Source of the DNA: Pseudomonas fluorescens
GTDB lineage: Bacteria > Pseudomonadota > Gammaproteobacteria > Pseudomonadales > Pseudomonadaceae
Reading direction: 5' to 3'
Length of the DNA: 64,000 nt
Assembly (NCBI RefSeq): GCF_902498195.1
Contig: NZ_CABVIY010000003.1
Coordinates: 124,001-188,000 of the forward strand
The notes beneath the pieces are model-generated. The model had not been told where the DNA came from and did no database searches. It saw only the letters and a program-made list of their open reading frames with translations. Position 1 is the stretch's first letter, and every line of letters begins with the position of its first letter. Below are positions 9,099 to 17,650 of this stretch, piece by piece. The position numbers and the translations under genes were made by a program.

Positions 9099-9884
9099 AT
9101 GCACGACCATTCTCCCGCCGAACTGCCTCACCTGCGTCGCCAGAAAATCCTCCTGATCCTCGAACGCGACGGCAAGGTCATGGCGTCCGAATTGAGCCAG
9201 CATTTCGCCGTCTCAGAAGACACCATCCGCCGCGACCTGTCGGAACTGGCCGGCGCCGGCTTGGTGCAGCGGGTGCACGGCGGGGCCTTGCCCAGGCCCA
9301 AGGACACCGGCAAGGACTACTTCACCCGCATCAGTGAAACCGATGAGGTGAAAACCCGGTTGGCGCAGCTGGCGGCCGACCGGGTCGAGAACGGGCAGAT
9401 CGTGATGTTCGATTCCGGCACCACCACCTTGCAGATCGCGCGGTCACTGCCGTCGGACATCTGCATCACCGCGGTCACCGCCTCGCCGATGACCGCGATT
9501 ACCCTGTCCGAATACCCGGGCATCAAGGTGATTCTGGCGGGTGGTCAGCTCAACCCGGCAACGATGTCGGCCAGTGGCCATGAAACCTTGCGCCTGCTTG
9601 AAGGCATCAACGCCGACCTATTGTTCACCGGGGTGTGCGCGATACACCCGGACGTCGGCATCAGCTCGCTGCACTTTGACGAAGTGCCGGTGAAACAGGC
9701 GATGCTCGACAGTGCGTCCCGGGTGATTGCGGTCACCACCGCGGACAAACTGGGCGCGGTGGAACCCTTCGTGGTCGCGCCCTGTTCGCGCTTGCACACG
9801 CTGATCACCGAGTGGCATGTGGCCTCGGGGGATGTCGGGGACTACCGGGCGCTGGGGATCGAGGTGGTGCAGGTAGACGCTTGA
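9099..9884 (+). CDS. DeoR/GlpR-family transcriptional regulator
   Basis: A 261-aa repressor-type protein. The N-terminus holds a winged helix-turn-helix (RRQKILLILERDGKVMASEL then FAVSEDTIRRDLSELAGAGL, about residues 14-60) and the hinge VQRVHGGALP typical of DeoR members. The C-terminal DeoRC sensor domain has the sugar-isomerase-like motif MFDSGTTTLQIARSL. Members usually bind a phosphorylated sugar or similar effector. ATG at 9099 is preferred over 9093 because AGG lies 7 nt upstream of it. The gene is transcribed away from the decarboxylase gene, with about 420 bp between, and it may control that divergent promoter. The ligand is not predictable. Confidence 0.88.
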   Translation: MHDHSPAELPHLRRQKILLILERDGKVMASELSQHFAVSEDTIRRDLSELAGAGLVQRVHGGALPRPKDTGKDYFTRISETDEVKTRLAQLAADRVENGQIVMFDSGTTTLQIARSLPSDICITAVTASPMTAITLSEYPGIKVILAGGQLNPATMSASGHETLRLLEGINADLLFTGVCAIHPDVGISSLHFDEVPVKQAMLDSASRVIAVTTADKLGAVEPFVVAPCSRLHTLITEWHVASGDVGDYRALGIEVVQVDA

Positions 9885-9890
9885 AATCAC

Positions 9891-9995
9891 CCCTGTAGGA
9901 GCTGCCGAAGGCTGCGATCTTTTGATCTTCGCTTTTAAGATCAAAAGATCGCAGCCTCGTTTCACTCGACAGCTCCTACACAGCTCCTACAGGGG
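9891..9995. repeat. REP/BIME element, GTAGGAGCTGCC type
   Basis: Two head-to-head REP units start with TGTAGGAGCTGCCGAAGGCT and end with its complement. A central AGATCAAAAGATC palindrome gives a long hairpin. The last unit end CAGCTCCTACA is duplicated. It sits between the ends of the convergent DeoR and FAD-oxidase genes. Confidence 0.85.
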
Positions 9996-10007
9996 TTGTT
10001 GGGGGAA

Positions 10008-11294
10008 TCAGCGCAATCGTTCGAGCATCTGGTAGTACCACATGCCCGCCGCCAGCATCGGGTTGCCGAGCAGGTCGCCCATGGGCACGCGGATGTGCTG
10101 GCAGGCGGCGAAGGTGTCGAACTGCTGCAGTTGCCCGGTGATCGCGCGGCCCATGATTTCGCCCATGATGTGGGTGGTGGCGATGCCGTGGCCGGAGTAG
10201 CCCTGGCAGTACCAGACGTTGTCCGAGAGCTTGCCCAGTTGCGGGATGCGGTTGATGACGATGCCCATCGCGCAACTCCACTGGTAATCGATGGCCACGC
10301 CCTTGAGCGCCGGGAATGTCTGCTCGATGCACGGGCGCAGTTCGGCGGCGATGTCGCGCGAGTCCTTGCCGCTGTAGTTGGCGCCGCCGCCGAACAACAG
10401 GCGGCCGTCGGCGGTCAGGCGGTAGTAGTCGAGTACGAAACGGCAGTCATACACGGCCAGGTCTTCGGGGTTGATCTGCCGGGCCAGGTCGCCCAGCGGC
10501 GCGGTGGTGACGATGCCGCCCATGGCCGGGAAGATTTTGCCCTTGAGCTTGCCCGGTTCGAGCTTGTGGTAGACGTCGCCGGCCAGCAGCACCTGATTGG
10601 CGTCGATGCGGCCATGAGCCGTGCGCACACCGGGCGTGTCGCCATGGATGATCTCCAGCACTTCGCTGTTTTCGAAGATCAGCGCGCCAAGACTCTGCGC
10701 CGCCCGCGCTTCGCCGATGCACAGGTTCAGCGGGTGCAGGTGCATGTTGCGGGTGTTCTTGATGGCGCCATGGTAGAGGTCGCTTTGCAGCAGGTCGCGC
10801 ACCTCACTGCGGTCAAGCAGGCTGACGTCATCGCCCATGCCCCGGTGCACCGCCTCTACGTAATCCTTGCGCAAGCCGACCATGTGGCTCGGCTTGTAGG
10901 CGGCATGCAGATGCCCGTGCTTGAGGTCGCAGGCGATGCCGTACTTTTCCACCCGTTGCTCGATGATCTGGTGGCCGCGCCAGCGCAGGTGCCAGATGAA
11001 ATCATCGACGTCCTCACCGAGGGTGCGGCGCATCTGTTTGCGCATCGCTTCGTCGCCCGACAGGCTGCCGGTGACCTGGCCACCGTTGCGCCCGGTGGCG
11101 CCCCAGCCGATCTTGTGGCTTTCGACGATGGCGACCTTCAGGCCTTTTTCCGCCAGTTCGACGGCCGTGGCGACGCCGGTGAAACCGCCGCCGATGATCA
11201 CCACGTCAACCCGGTGATGCCCTTGCAGGGTCGGGTAGTCGGTGTCCTGGTTGAGGGTGGCGGTGTAGTAGGAATGGGTGCGTTGTTGAGTCAT
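10008..11294 (-). CDS. puuB: FAD-dependent oxidase, gamma-glutamylputrescine oxidase type
   Basis: Probably oxidises gamma-glutamylputrescine to the gamma-aminobutyraldehyde derivative with release of ammonia and hydrogen peroxide. The 428-aa DAO-fold protein has the FAD-binding motif VDVVIIGGGFTGVATAVELA at about residues 29-48, then GWGATGRNGGQVTGSLSG. The C-terminal part has FGGGANYSGKD and the FAD-contacting CQGYSGHGIATTH. The start MTQQRTHSYY at 11294 is chosen because the upstream open frame reads through a REP element. It lies 157 bp from a glutamine-synthetase-like gene of the same strand that makes the expected substrate. Other amine or amino-acid oxidases of the family share this fold, so the substrate is inferred from context. 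Confidence 0.85.
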   Translation of the reverse strand: MTQQRTHSYYTATLNQDTDYPTLQGHHRVDVVIIGGGFTGVATAVELAEKGLKVAIVESHKIGWGATGRNGGQVTGSLSGDEAMRKQMRRTLGEDVDDFIWHLRWRGHQIIEQRVEKYGIACDLKHGHLHAAYKPSHMVGLRKDYVEAVHRGMGDDVSLLDRSEVRDLLQSDLYHGAIKNTRNMHLHPLNLCIGEARAAQSLGALIFENSEVLEIIHGDTPGVRTAHGRIDANQVLLAGDVYHKLEPGKLKGKIFPAMGGIVTTAPLGDLARQINPEDLAVYDCRFVLDYYRLTADGRLLFGGGANYSGKDSRDIAAELRPCIEQTFPALKGVAIDYQWSCAMGIVINRIPQLGKLSDNVWYCQGYSGHGIATTHIMGEIMGRAITGQLQQFDTFAACQHIRVPMGDLLGNPMLAAGMWYYQMLERLR

Positions 11295-11338
11295 TTTGGC
11301 GTCCGGGCGAAAAGCGGTAGTGAAGACAGTGGGGACCT

Positions 11339-11430
11339 TGTAGGAGCGAGCCTGCTCGCGATAGCGGTGTGTCATTCACCAAAAATGTGGCTGATATGAC
11401 CTCATCGCGAGCAGGCTCGCTCCTACAGGG
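11339..11430. repeat. REP/BIME element, GTAGGAGCGAGC type
   Basis: A pair of inverted REP units (TGTAGGAGCGAGCCTGCTCG at the left and CGAGCAGGCTCGCTCCTACA at the right) sits between the gamma-glutamylputrescine synthetase and oxidase genes. It interrupts what would otherwise be a simple two-gene operon. Confidence 0.9.
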
Positions 11431-11451
11431 GATAGCGTGCATCCAACGGGC

Positions 11452-12816
11452 TTACGCCTCAGTCAAATACCAGCGCCAATCCTGCTCCCCCACCTCGGCC
11501 ATGAACTGCCGATACTCGGCCCGCTTGACCGCCAGATACACCCCCAAAAATTCCTGCCCCAACGCATCCCGCGCCCACGCCGAGTTCTCCAGCGCCGTCA
11601 GCGACGTCAGCCAGTCGGTGGGCAGCAGTTGCGTGGCTTGCGCATAGCCGTTGCCTTGCACCGGCTCACCCGGATCGAGGTTCTCGCGGATACCGCGATG
11701 GATGCCGGCCAGGATCGCCGCCGCCGCCAGGTACGGGTTGGCGTCGGCACCACAAATACGATGTTCGATATGTCGGCTGTTGGCCGGTCCGCCCGGAACC
11801 CGCAGGCTGACGGTGCGGTTGTCCACGCCCCAGGTCGGCGCCAGCGGCGCATAGCTGTTGGCCTGGAAACGCCGGTAGGAGTTGGCGTTGGGGCAGAACA
11901 GCAGCAGCGAGTCGAGCAGGGAGGCGAGCATGCCGCCGATGGCCGTGCGCAGCAGCGGCGTGCCGGCCGGGTCTTCGGAGGCGAACAGGTTGCGGCCCTC
12001 GGCATCGGCGATGCTGACGTGCATGTGCATGCCGGTGCCGGCCAGGTGATCGAAGGGTTTGGCCATGAACGTGGCTTGCATGCCGTGTTGGTGGGCAACG
12101 GCTTTGACCAGTCGCTTGTAACGCACCGCCTGGTCCATCGCCTGCAAGGCATCGCCGTGTTCCAGGGTGATTTCCACCTGGCCGGGGGCGTACTCGGAAA
12201 TCGCCGTGCGCGCCGGGATGCCGTGGAGTTTGCACGCGGCATAAAGGTCGGCGAGGAACGGTTCGATCTGCTCCAGTTCGCGCAGGCCATAGACCTGCGT
12301 ATGCCTCGGTCGACCACCGTCGGCATCCAGTGCCGGTTGCGGGCGCCCCTGATGATCACGCTTGGCATCGAGCAAGTAGAACTCCAGCTCGCAGGCCATC
12401 ACCGGGTGATAACCCTCGGCTTTCAGGCCATCGATGATCTTGATCAGCAGGTGGCGCGGGTCGGCGATGCTCGCCGGCTGGCCTTCCTGCGGGTGCATGC
12501 TGACTTGCACCGCGGCGGTCGGAATCTGCCGCCATGGCAAACGTACCAGGCTGCCTTCGAGCGGGTAGGCGCGGCAATCGATATCGCCCACATCCCAGAC
12601 CAGCCCGGAGTTCTCGACGTCGTCGCCCTGCAAGGTCAGGCCGAGGATGGTGCTGGGCAGCGGACGACCGCTTTCGTACACCGCCAGCAGTTCCTCGCGG
12701 TGCAACAGCTTGCCGCGCGGCACGCCGTTGGCGTCGAGGATGAACAGCTCGATCATGTCGATATCGGGGTTGTTCGCCAAAAACAGTTGGGCATCTTCAA
12801 GGGCTGCGAATTTCAT
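11452..12816 (-). CDS. puuA: Gamma-glutamylputrescine synthetase (glutamine synthetase family)
   Basis: ATP-dependent ligation of glutamate to putrescine, the entry to the gamma-glutamylated putrescine route to GABA. The 454-aa protein has the GS beta-grasp N-domain (MKFAALEDAQLFLANNPDID then MIELFILDANGVPRGK). The catalytic domain has the metal-ligand strands MACELEFYLLDA, HMHVSIAD and ISEYAPGQVEITLEHGD, and the ATP-site motif ANSYRRFQANSYAPLAPTWG. Length fits PuuA/PauA rather than housekeeping GlnA (about 469 with a different tail). Neighbouring oxidase supports putrescine as substrate; related polyamines are possible. Confidence 0.88.
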   Translation of the reverse strand: MKFAALEDAQLFLANNPDIDMIELFILDANGVPRGKLLHREELLAVYESGRPLPSTILGLTLQGDDVENSGLVWDVGDIDCRAYPLEGSLVRLPWRQIPTAAVQVSMHPQEGQPASIADPRHLLIKIIDGLKAEGYHPVMACELEFYLLDAKRDHQGRPQPALDADGGRPRHTQVYGLRELEQIEPFLADLYAACKLHGIPARTAISEYAPGQVEITLEHGDALQAMDQAVRYKRLVKAVAHQHGMQATFMAKPFDHLAGTGMHMHVSIADAEGRNLFASEDPAGTPLLRTAIGGMLASLLDSLLLFCPNANSYRRFQANSYAPLAPTWGVDNRTVSLRVPGGPANSRHIEHRICGADANPYLAAAAILAGIHRGIRENLDPGEPVQGNGYAQATQLLPTDWLTSLTALENSAWARDALGQEFLGVYLAVKRAEYRQFMAEVGEQDWRWYLTEA

Positions 12817-13206
12817 TGTTCGTCACTCACGTTGGCGCCACGCGGGCGCACGGATTCAGGCCACGACACGACGGCGGGCAAAAGCCCGGGGCGTGCTGGC
12901 AGCGATAGCGAAAAGAAGAGGCTCTACGCGTCGGGAACGCGATCAGGCGAGCAGGGTGCTATCCGGCGGACGTGCGGAGTGACGCAGTTTTGAGCGGCGC
13001 AGGGCCATGGGCAGGTTGACGATGCGTTTCATGGGGCAATGCCGTCCGCGGCCAGCAGCGAGGTGGCCTGAATCGAGACGTGTTGCTCTGGCGGCAATTG
13101 GCTCATGAATCTTTTTCCAGCAGGGGGAAAACGTCGGTGGCTGATGACACGCCATCCGGGGGTGTCTGGATACTAGGGGTGAAAGCGATGCCTGTAAATG
13201 TTTGTT
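12817..13206. other. 390-bp spacer with two tandem tiny ORFs
   Basis: The spacer upstream of puuA contains two minus-strand mini-ORFs in start-stop overlap. One is 13029-13106 (25 aa, MSQLPPEQHVSIQATSLLAA and five more). The other is 12943-13032 (29 aa, MKRIVNLPMALRRSKLRHSA and nine more, strongly basic). The first has GGA about 9 nt upstream of its ATG. They could be leader peptides or chance. No repeat or known RNA is recognised. Confidence 0.3.
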
Positions 13207-14565
13207 TCAGCGTAGAAGGTGCACCCCCAGTCCGATCAGCCCGCAGCCGATCAACACTTCGATCACCCCGCGCTTGAACCGAAGCAGCGCGGTCGCGGCG
13301 GCGAGGGCGATCAGCAGCGAAGGCCAGTCCAGTTGCCCGGCGAAGCCGTTGGGCCAGAGGACGTGGTAGGCAAAGAAGCATGCCAGGTTGAGGATCACGC
13401 CGACCACGGCCGCCGTGATCGCCGTCAGCGGGGCGGTGAACTGGAGTTGGTTGTGCGTCGACTCCACCAGCGGCCCGCCGGCGAGGATGAACAGGAACGA
13501 GGGCAGGAAGGTGAACCAGGTCACCAGCGTCGCGGCGACCGCGCCGGCGACGAACGCCTGGTCCGGGCCGAACACCTGATGCACATAGGCACCGATAAAG
13601 CCGACGAAGGCCACGACCATGATCAACGGGCCGGGGGTGGTTTCGCCGAGCGCCAGGCCATCGATCATTTGCGTCGGCGTCAGCCAGCCATAATGGCCGA
13701 CCGCGCCCTGATACACATACGGCAGCACGGCGTAGGCGCCGCCGAACGTCAGCAGCGCCGCCTTGGTGAAGAACCAGCTCATCTGCGTCAGCGTGCCGTC
13801 CCAGCCGAACAGCGCGGTGAGGGTGGCCATCGGCAGCGTCCACAACACCGCGCCCACGAGGCTCAGGCGCAGCAGTTTCCAGCGACTGAAACGGGCATGT
13901 GCGGGAGGCGGCGTGTCGTCGTCGATCAGCGCCGGGCCGAAGGATTTCCGGGCGCTGGCGTGGCCGCCTACGCTGAATGTGTCCGGCGCCAGGCGCCCCC
14001 CCAGAAAGCCGGTGATGGCTGCGCCCAGCACAATCAGCGGAAACGGCACATTGAGCAGGAAAATGGCGACGAAAGAGGCGCCGGCGATGCCCCACAGCCA
14101 GCCGTTCTTCAATGCCCGGGAACCGATCCGGTGAGCCGCCTGTACCACGATCGCCGTCACCGCCGGCTTGATCCCGTAGAACAGACCGGCCACCGCCGGC
14201 ACCTCACCGAAGGCGATGTACACCCAGGACAACGCTATCAGGATGAACAGCGACGGCAGCACGAACAGCGCGCCCGCCAGCACGCCACCCCGGGTGCGGT
14301 GCATCAGCCAGCCGATGTAGGTCGCCAGTTGCTGGGCCTCGGGGCCGGGCAGCAACATGCAGTAGTTGAGGGCATGCAGAAAGCGTCGCTCGGATATCCA
14401 GCGACGGCGCTCGACCAGTTCCTGGTGCATGATCGAAATCTGCCCCGCCGGCCCGCCGAAACTGATGAAACCGAGCTTGAGCCAGAAACCGAAGGCTTGC
14501 CGCAGGCTGACCGGCGCGGGCCGTGGCAAATCCTGTTGCGTGGTGGGGGGCGTTGTGAGGCTCAA
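13207..14565 (-). CDS. chrA: Chromate/oxyanion transporter ChrA
   Basis: A 452-aa CHR-family inner-membrane protein with two duplicated halves of about six helices each. [20 protein letters not shown] in the first half is mirrored by [20 protein letters not shown] in the second. Each half carries the family PxPE/TPGP loop: [17 protein letters not shown] and [14 protein letters not shown] proteins export chromate; other oxyanions have not been excluded. The start is taken as TTG at 14563-14565, because AAGGAG lies 7 nt upstream and the frame before it looks non-coding. It lies 76 bp downstream of moaD on the same strand, so it may be read from the fdhD-moaC-moaD transcript. Given these neighbours, a role in molybdate-related oxyanion balance is possible but unproven. 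Confidence 0.9.
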   Translation of the reverse strand: MSLTTPPTTQQDLPRPAPVSLRQAFGFWLKLGFISFGGPAGQISIMHQELVERRRWISERRFLHALNYCMLLPGPEAQQLATYIGWLMHRTRGGVLAGALFVLPSLFILIALSWVYIAFGEVPAVAGLFYGIKPAVTAIVVQAAHRIGSRALKNGWLWGIAGASFVAIFLLNVPFPLIVLGAAITGFLGGRLAPDTFSVGGHASARKSFGPALIDDDTPPPAHARFSRWKLLRLSLVGAVLWTLPMATLTALFGWDGTLTQMSWFFTKAALLTFGGAYAVLPYVYQGAVGHYGWLTPTQMIDGLALGETTPGPLIMVVAFVGFIGAYVHQVFGPDQAFVAGAVAATLVTWFTFLPSFLFILAGGPLVESTHNQLQFTAPLTAITAAVVGVILNLACFFAYHVLWPNGFAGQLDWPSLLIALAAATALLRFKRGVIEVLIGCGLIGLGVHLLR

Positions 14566-14641
14566 GCGTGGGCTCCTTGAATTGATGCGCCTTGAGCCAG
14601 AGACAGTAGCCATGATGCGGCGGTTTGCCCAGCCGGTGTGT

Positions 14642-14893
14642 TCAGCCCCCGGTGACGGGCGGGAAAAACGCGATCTCGTCAAAGTCCTCGATCCGCTGAT
14701 CCGGTTGGCACAGCTCCTGGTTCAGCGCGCACATCAGGCGGCTTTCACCGAGCACGGTGTGCCACAACTCGCTGCGAGCCATGAGCAATTGACGGACGTC
14801 TTCGATGGTCTTGAGGTCGTCGGTCAATGGCAGTTTTTCACCGCCCAGGTTGAGCAGGTCGCGGTAGCGGGCGAAGTAGTTGATCAGGATCAT
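14642..14893 (-). CDS. moaD: MoaD, molybdopterin synthase sulfur carrier
   Basis: An 83-aa ubiquitin-like protein that carries sulfur as a C-terminal thiocarboxylate for the dithiolene of molybdopterin. It begins [20 protein letters not shown] and ends [13 protein letters not shown]; the terminal Gly-Gly is the functional signature. Its start overlaps the moaC stop by 4 bp (ATGA), so the pair is coupled. No moaE follows in this window; the large synthase subunit must come from elsewhere. Confidence 0.93.
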   Translation of the reverse strand: MILINYFARYRDLLNLGGEKLPLTDDLKTIEDVRQLLMARSELWHTVLGESRLMCALNQELCQPDQRIEDFDEIAFFPPVTGG

Positions 14894-15396
14894 TGCGCGT
14901 CCTCGAAGGTGAAGTGCCCGGAGCGGCCGCCCTGTTTGCTGAGCAGGCGGATATCGTCGATGACCATGCCGCGGTCCACCGCCTTGCACATGTCGTAGAG
15001 CGTCAAGGCGGCGACGCTGACGGCGGTCAGCGCTTCAAGCTCGACGCCGGTCTGGCCCTCGACGCGACAGGTGCCGACGATTTTCACGCTGTCCGGCGCG
15101 CAGGCCTTGAGTTCGATGTGGATCGAACTGAGCAGCAAGGTGTGGCACAGCGGGATCAGCTCGCTGGTTTTCTTCGCCGCCATGATCCCGGCGATCCGCG
15201 CCACGGCGAATACATCGCCCTTGGGATGGCCGTCGCTCTGGATCAGTTTCAGGGTGTCGGGGCGCATGCGCACCCAGGCCTGGGCCTGCGCCTCGCGCTG
15301 GGTCGAGCGCTTGTCGCTGACATCGACCATGTTGGCGTGGCCCTGGCTGTCGAGGTGGGTCAAGCCGCCGGGCGGTAAATCCGAAGGGGTGGTCAC
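14890..15396 (-). CDS. moaC: MoaC, cyclic pyranopterin monophosphate synthase
   Basis: Converts the MoaA product into cyclic pyranopterin monophosphate, the second half of step one of Moco synthesis. The 168-aa protein shows the MoaC landmarks [58 protein letters not shown] and [20 protein letters not shown], with the expected conserved Lys and His residues. It lies 43 bp after fdhD and overlaps moaD. It is probably transcribed from the LysR-controlled fdhD promoter. Confidence 0.95.
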   Translation of the reverse strand: MTTPSDLPPGGLTHLDSQGHANMVDVSDKRSTQREAQAQAWVRMRPDTLKLIQSDGHPKGDVFAVARIAGIMAAKKTSELIPLCHTLLLSSIHIELKACAPDSVKIVGTCRVEGQTGVELEALTAVSVAALTLYDMCKAVDRGMVIDDIRLLSKQGGRSGHFTFEDAQ

Positions 15397-15439
15397 GGGT
15401 AACTCCTGCGCCGGTCAGCGCGGTGATCGTGTGAAGGCA

Positions 15440-16267
15440 TCATGCCGGGCTGTAGATACGGGGGGCGTTGCGGTGAGGCACATGGATCAGGTTGAGGCGG
15501 TGTCTGATCGCCCATTGCACGGTCAGCGCGGTGGGCGCGGAGAGGCTGACCAGCGTGCCAAGCCTGGCCCTGACCGCCTTGTGAATCAGTTCCAGGCTGC
15601 ACCGGCTGGTGACCACGGTGAAGCCGCGACGGCTGTCGATGCCGGCGTGCTGCAGGGCGCCGATCAATTTATCCAGCGCGTTGTGGCGACCGATGTCCTC
15701 ACGGCAGACCAGCGCCGAGCCCTGGTCATCGAAGTACAGCGCCGCGTGCAGTGCGCCGCTGCTGCGCGCCATTTGCTGGGCCTGTTCGATGCGATCGCGG
15801 ATGCCGATGAAATGCTCCGCCGGGGGCAGGGCGACGGGGTCGAGCATGGCCAGTTTCGGCAGCGCCTGCTCCAGCGCCTCCACGCCGCACAGCCCGCAAC
15901 CGCTGGTGCCGGCCATTTGCCGGCGATGGTTTTTCAGGGCCCAGAATGCGCGGCTGGAAATCTGCACATCGGCCTGCACGGCCTGATCGAAATGGCTGAG
16001 GCGCAGGTCGTAGATTTCGTCCTGGTCCTCGACGATGTCGTTGCTGACGCTGAAACCGCGGATGAAGTCTTCGAGATTGCCGGGCGACACCATCATCACC
16101 GCCTGGCTCAAACCGTTGTAAGTGATCGCCAGGGCAATTTCCGCCGCCAGGGCGGCCCGGGAGGTGGCCGCGCCGCTGTCGTATTCGCGAAAGTTCACGT
16201 CCAGTGGTTTAGGCGCAGGGGCGTTGGTATCGCTTCGATCACTATGGTTTTCAACTTGGCACAACAT
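15440..16267 (-). CDS. fdhD: FdhD, sulfur carrier for formate-dehydrogenase-type molybdoenzymes
   Basis: Transfers sulfur from IscS to the molybdenum cofactor, a requirement for activity of FdhF-type enzymes. The 275-aa protein has the conserved cysteine loop GTSGCGLCG (CxxC) near residue 125 and the nucleotide-binding segment ALVCREDIGRHNALDKLIGA. The start at 16267 (MLCQVENHSD) has GAGG about 8 nt upstream; the longer frame would run through the regulatory element. First gene of an fdhD-moaC-moaD(-chrA) run. The natural client in this window is the FdhF/YdeP-type oxidoreductase, which shares its promoter element. Confidence 0.93.
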   Translation of the reverse strand: MLCQVENHSDRSDTNAPAPKPLDVNFREYDSGAATSRAALAAEIALAITYNGLSQAVMMVSPGNLEDFIRGFSVSNDIVEDQDEIYDLRLSHFDQAVQADVQISSRAFWALKNHRRQMAGTSGCGLCGVEALEQALPKLAMLDPVALPPAEHFIGIRDRIEQAQQMARSSGALHAALYFDDQGSALVCREDIGRHNALDKLIGALQHAGIDSRRGFTVVTSRCSLELIHKAVRARLGTLVSLSAPTALTVQWAIRHRLNLIHVPHRNAPRIYSPA

Positions 16268-16322
16268 GAAAAGAACCTCGAAGCACTGGGTTGAGTTCAG
16301 GCTACGGGCAACTTTTCGGGGC

Positions 16323-16363
16323 GTCCAATCGCTTGTTCCGATGCGCTGATTGGTGAGGTCTAT
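16323..16363 (-). promoter_or_regulatory. LysR-type operator, copy A (fdhD promoter)
   Basis: Read toward fdhD: box ATAGACCTCACCAAT (T-N11-A), 18 bp, then GATTGGAC within AGCGATTGGAC. TTGGAC can serve as -35, and GTAGCC lies 17 bp downstream as a weak -10. The element ends 55 bp before the fdhD ATG. One of five copies with identical spacing. Confidence 0.75.
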
Positions 16364-16414
16364 CATCGCTGGCGAAGTGGTTTGGCTGAATGTTTTTAAT
16401 TAATCAATTGATAG

Positions 16415-17305
16415 TCAGTTCTTTGGTGGAAACAGCAATCGCGCTTCGGCAAAACACTTTTCGGCGATGGCCGAGCGCGGTTCGGTCTTGCGCATCACCA
16501 GGCCCAGGGGGGCCAGCACGCTGGCGTCCGGCAGATCGATGAACGCCAGGTGTTCGATCGGTTCTTCAAGGCCGCTGTCAAGCGGCATGATCGAGCAACA
16601 GAACCCTTCGTGGATCGCCTGGAGCAGCTGGTACGTCGAATCGCTTTCCAGGATCGGTTGCGGGTTGAGCCCGCGGCTGCGGAAGCTCAGGTCGATGGAT
16701 TTTCGGTAATGCATGCCGTTGCTGATCATGCCCAGGGGCAGTTCGGCGGCGTCTTCCCAGCTCATTTCGTTGCCGTCGAAATGGAAATGCCGGGTGTCGT
16801 ACAGCAAGCCGACGCGGGTCTCGCCGATCTCGAAAAACTCGAAGTAGTTCGGGTTGACGTGGTCGAGGTAGCACACGCCCAGGTCCAGTTGGTTGTTGCC
16901 CAGGCTCTCGATGATCTGGTCGGAACTCAAGGACGACAGGCTGAACTTGAGCTCCGGAAAGCGGTGGGACAGGCCCTGGATGTAGCTGACGGGGTTGAAA
17001 CTGCTCAGTGGCACCAGGCCCATGCGCAGGTTGCCGACCAGTTGCCCACGGCACGCGGCGGCTTCGGCGAACAGCCCGTCGTGGGCGGCCAGCAGGGTCC
17101 GGGCCCAGGCCAGCACGCGCTCGCCCGCCTCGGTGAAACCCTCGAAACGCTGGCCGCGAGTGACCAGCACCAGGTCCAGTTCATCCTCCAGGTTGCGCAG
17201 GCGCATCGACAGGGTCGGCTGGGTGATGTGGCAGCGCGCGGCGGCCTGGCCGAAGTGGCGGGTCTGCTCCAGGGCGATCAGGAACTTGAGTTGTTTAATG
17301 TCCAT
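16415..17305 (-). CDS. LysR-family regulator of the molybdoenzyme/Moco genes
   Basis: A 296-aa LysR protein. The winged helix is at residues 1-60 (MDIKQLKFLIALEQTRHFGQ and ITQPTLSMRLRNLEDELDLV). The substrate-binding domain follows, with GVCYLDHVNPNYFEFFEIGE and a C-terminal MRKTEPRSAIAEKCFAEARL. Start at 17305 is fixed by family alignment; the long upstream open frame crosses a REP and is not coding. The gene lies between fdhD and moaB and carries its own copy of the shared T-N11-A element, so autoregulation is likely. The five promoters with this element make it the obvious regulator. The effector is unknown; formate, molybdate or the enzyme substrate are candidates. Confidence 0.9.
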   Translation of the reverse strand: MDIKQLKFLIALEQTRHFGQAAARCHITQPTLSMRLRNLEDELDLVLVTRGQRFEGFTEAGERVLAWARTLLAAHDGLFAEAAACRGQLVGNLRMGLVPLSSFNPVSYIQGLSHRFPELKFSLSSLSSDQIIESLGNNQLDLGVCYLDHVNPNYFEFFEIGETRVGLLYDTRHFHFDGNEMSWEDAAELPLGMISNGMHYRKSIDLSFRSRGLNPQPILESDSTYQLLQAIHEGFCCSIMPLDSGLEEPIEHLAFIDLPDASVLAPLGLVMRKTEPRSAIAEKCFAEARLLFPPKN

Positions 17306-17375
17306 GACGGCACCTGCTGGCGAAGGGACGGAGAGGTAAGTATTGACGCGGACGATCGCATTGTCGTTGACAGGC

Positions 17376-17416
17376 GTCCAATCACTGCTGTTGAACGCGT
17401 TATCGATCGGCTCTAT
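17376..17416 (-). promoter_or_regulatory. LysR-type operator, copy B (lysR promoter)
   Basis: Read toward lysR: box ATAGAGCCGATCGAT, 18 bp, then AGTGATTGGAC. It ends 70 bp before the lysR ATG. A -10 at the usual distance is poor (CGATCG). Probable autoregulatory site. Confidence 0.7.
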
Positions 17417-17429
17417 CACAGCCTCGATA

Positions 17430-17535
17430 CCTGTAGGAGCGAGCACGCTCGCGAAAAACGCAAGGGCGTTGTTGGGCATCTGGTTTAACGCGTTATCGTT
17501 CACGACCATCGCGAGTGAACTCGCTCCTACAGGGG
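17430..17535. repeat. REP/BIME element, GTAGGAGCGAGC type
   Basis: An inverted REP pair with the intervening sequence GCGTTATCGTTCACGACCAT shared with the elements at 36088 and 57180. It separates the lysR promoter element from the divergent moaB promoter element. Confidence 0.9.
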
Positions 17536-17547
17536 TCGGATATACCG

Positions 17548-17588
17548 ATAGATCGCCTCGATAGTGCAGTTGGTTAGAGTGATTAGAC
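17548..17588 (+). promoter_or_regulatory. LysR-type operator, copy D (moaB promoter)
   Basis: Box ATAGATCGCCTCGAT, 18 bp, then AGTGATTAGAC. TTAGAC is a plausible -35, and CTTAGT lies 17 bp further as a -10. It ends 62 bp before the moaB ATG. Confidence 0.75.
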
Positions 17589-17650
17589 ACTGCCAGTGAC
17601 CGCGCCTTAGTCTCTGAAAGTTATTTAATCGAGATTGGCCGGAGAGTCCC

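Noticed and set aside
13219-14580. Plus-strand 453-codon frame opposite chrA
   Set aside because: Very rich in Arg, Gln and Gly, with no membrane helices or motif; chrA on the minus strand is clear.
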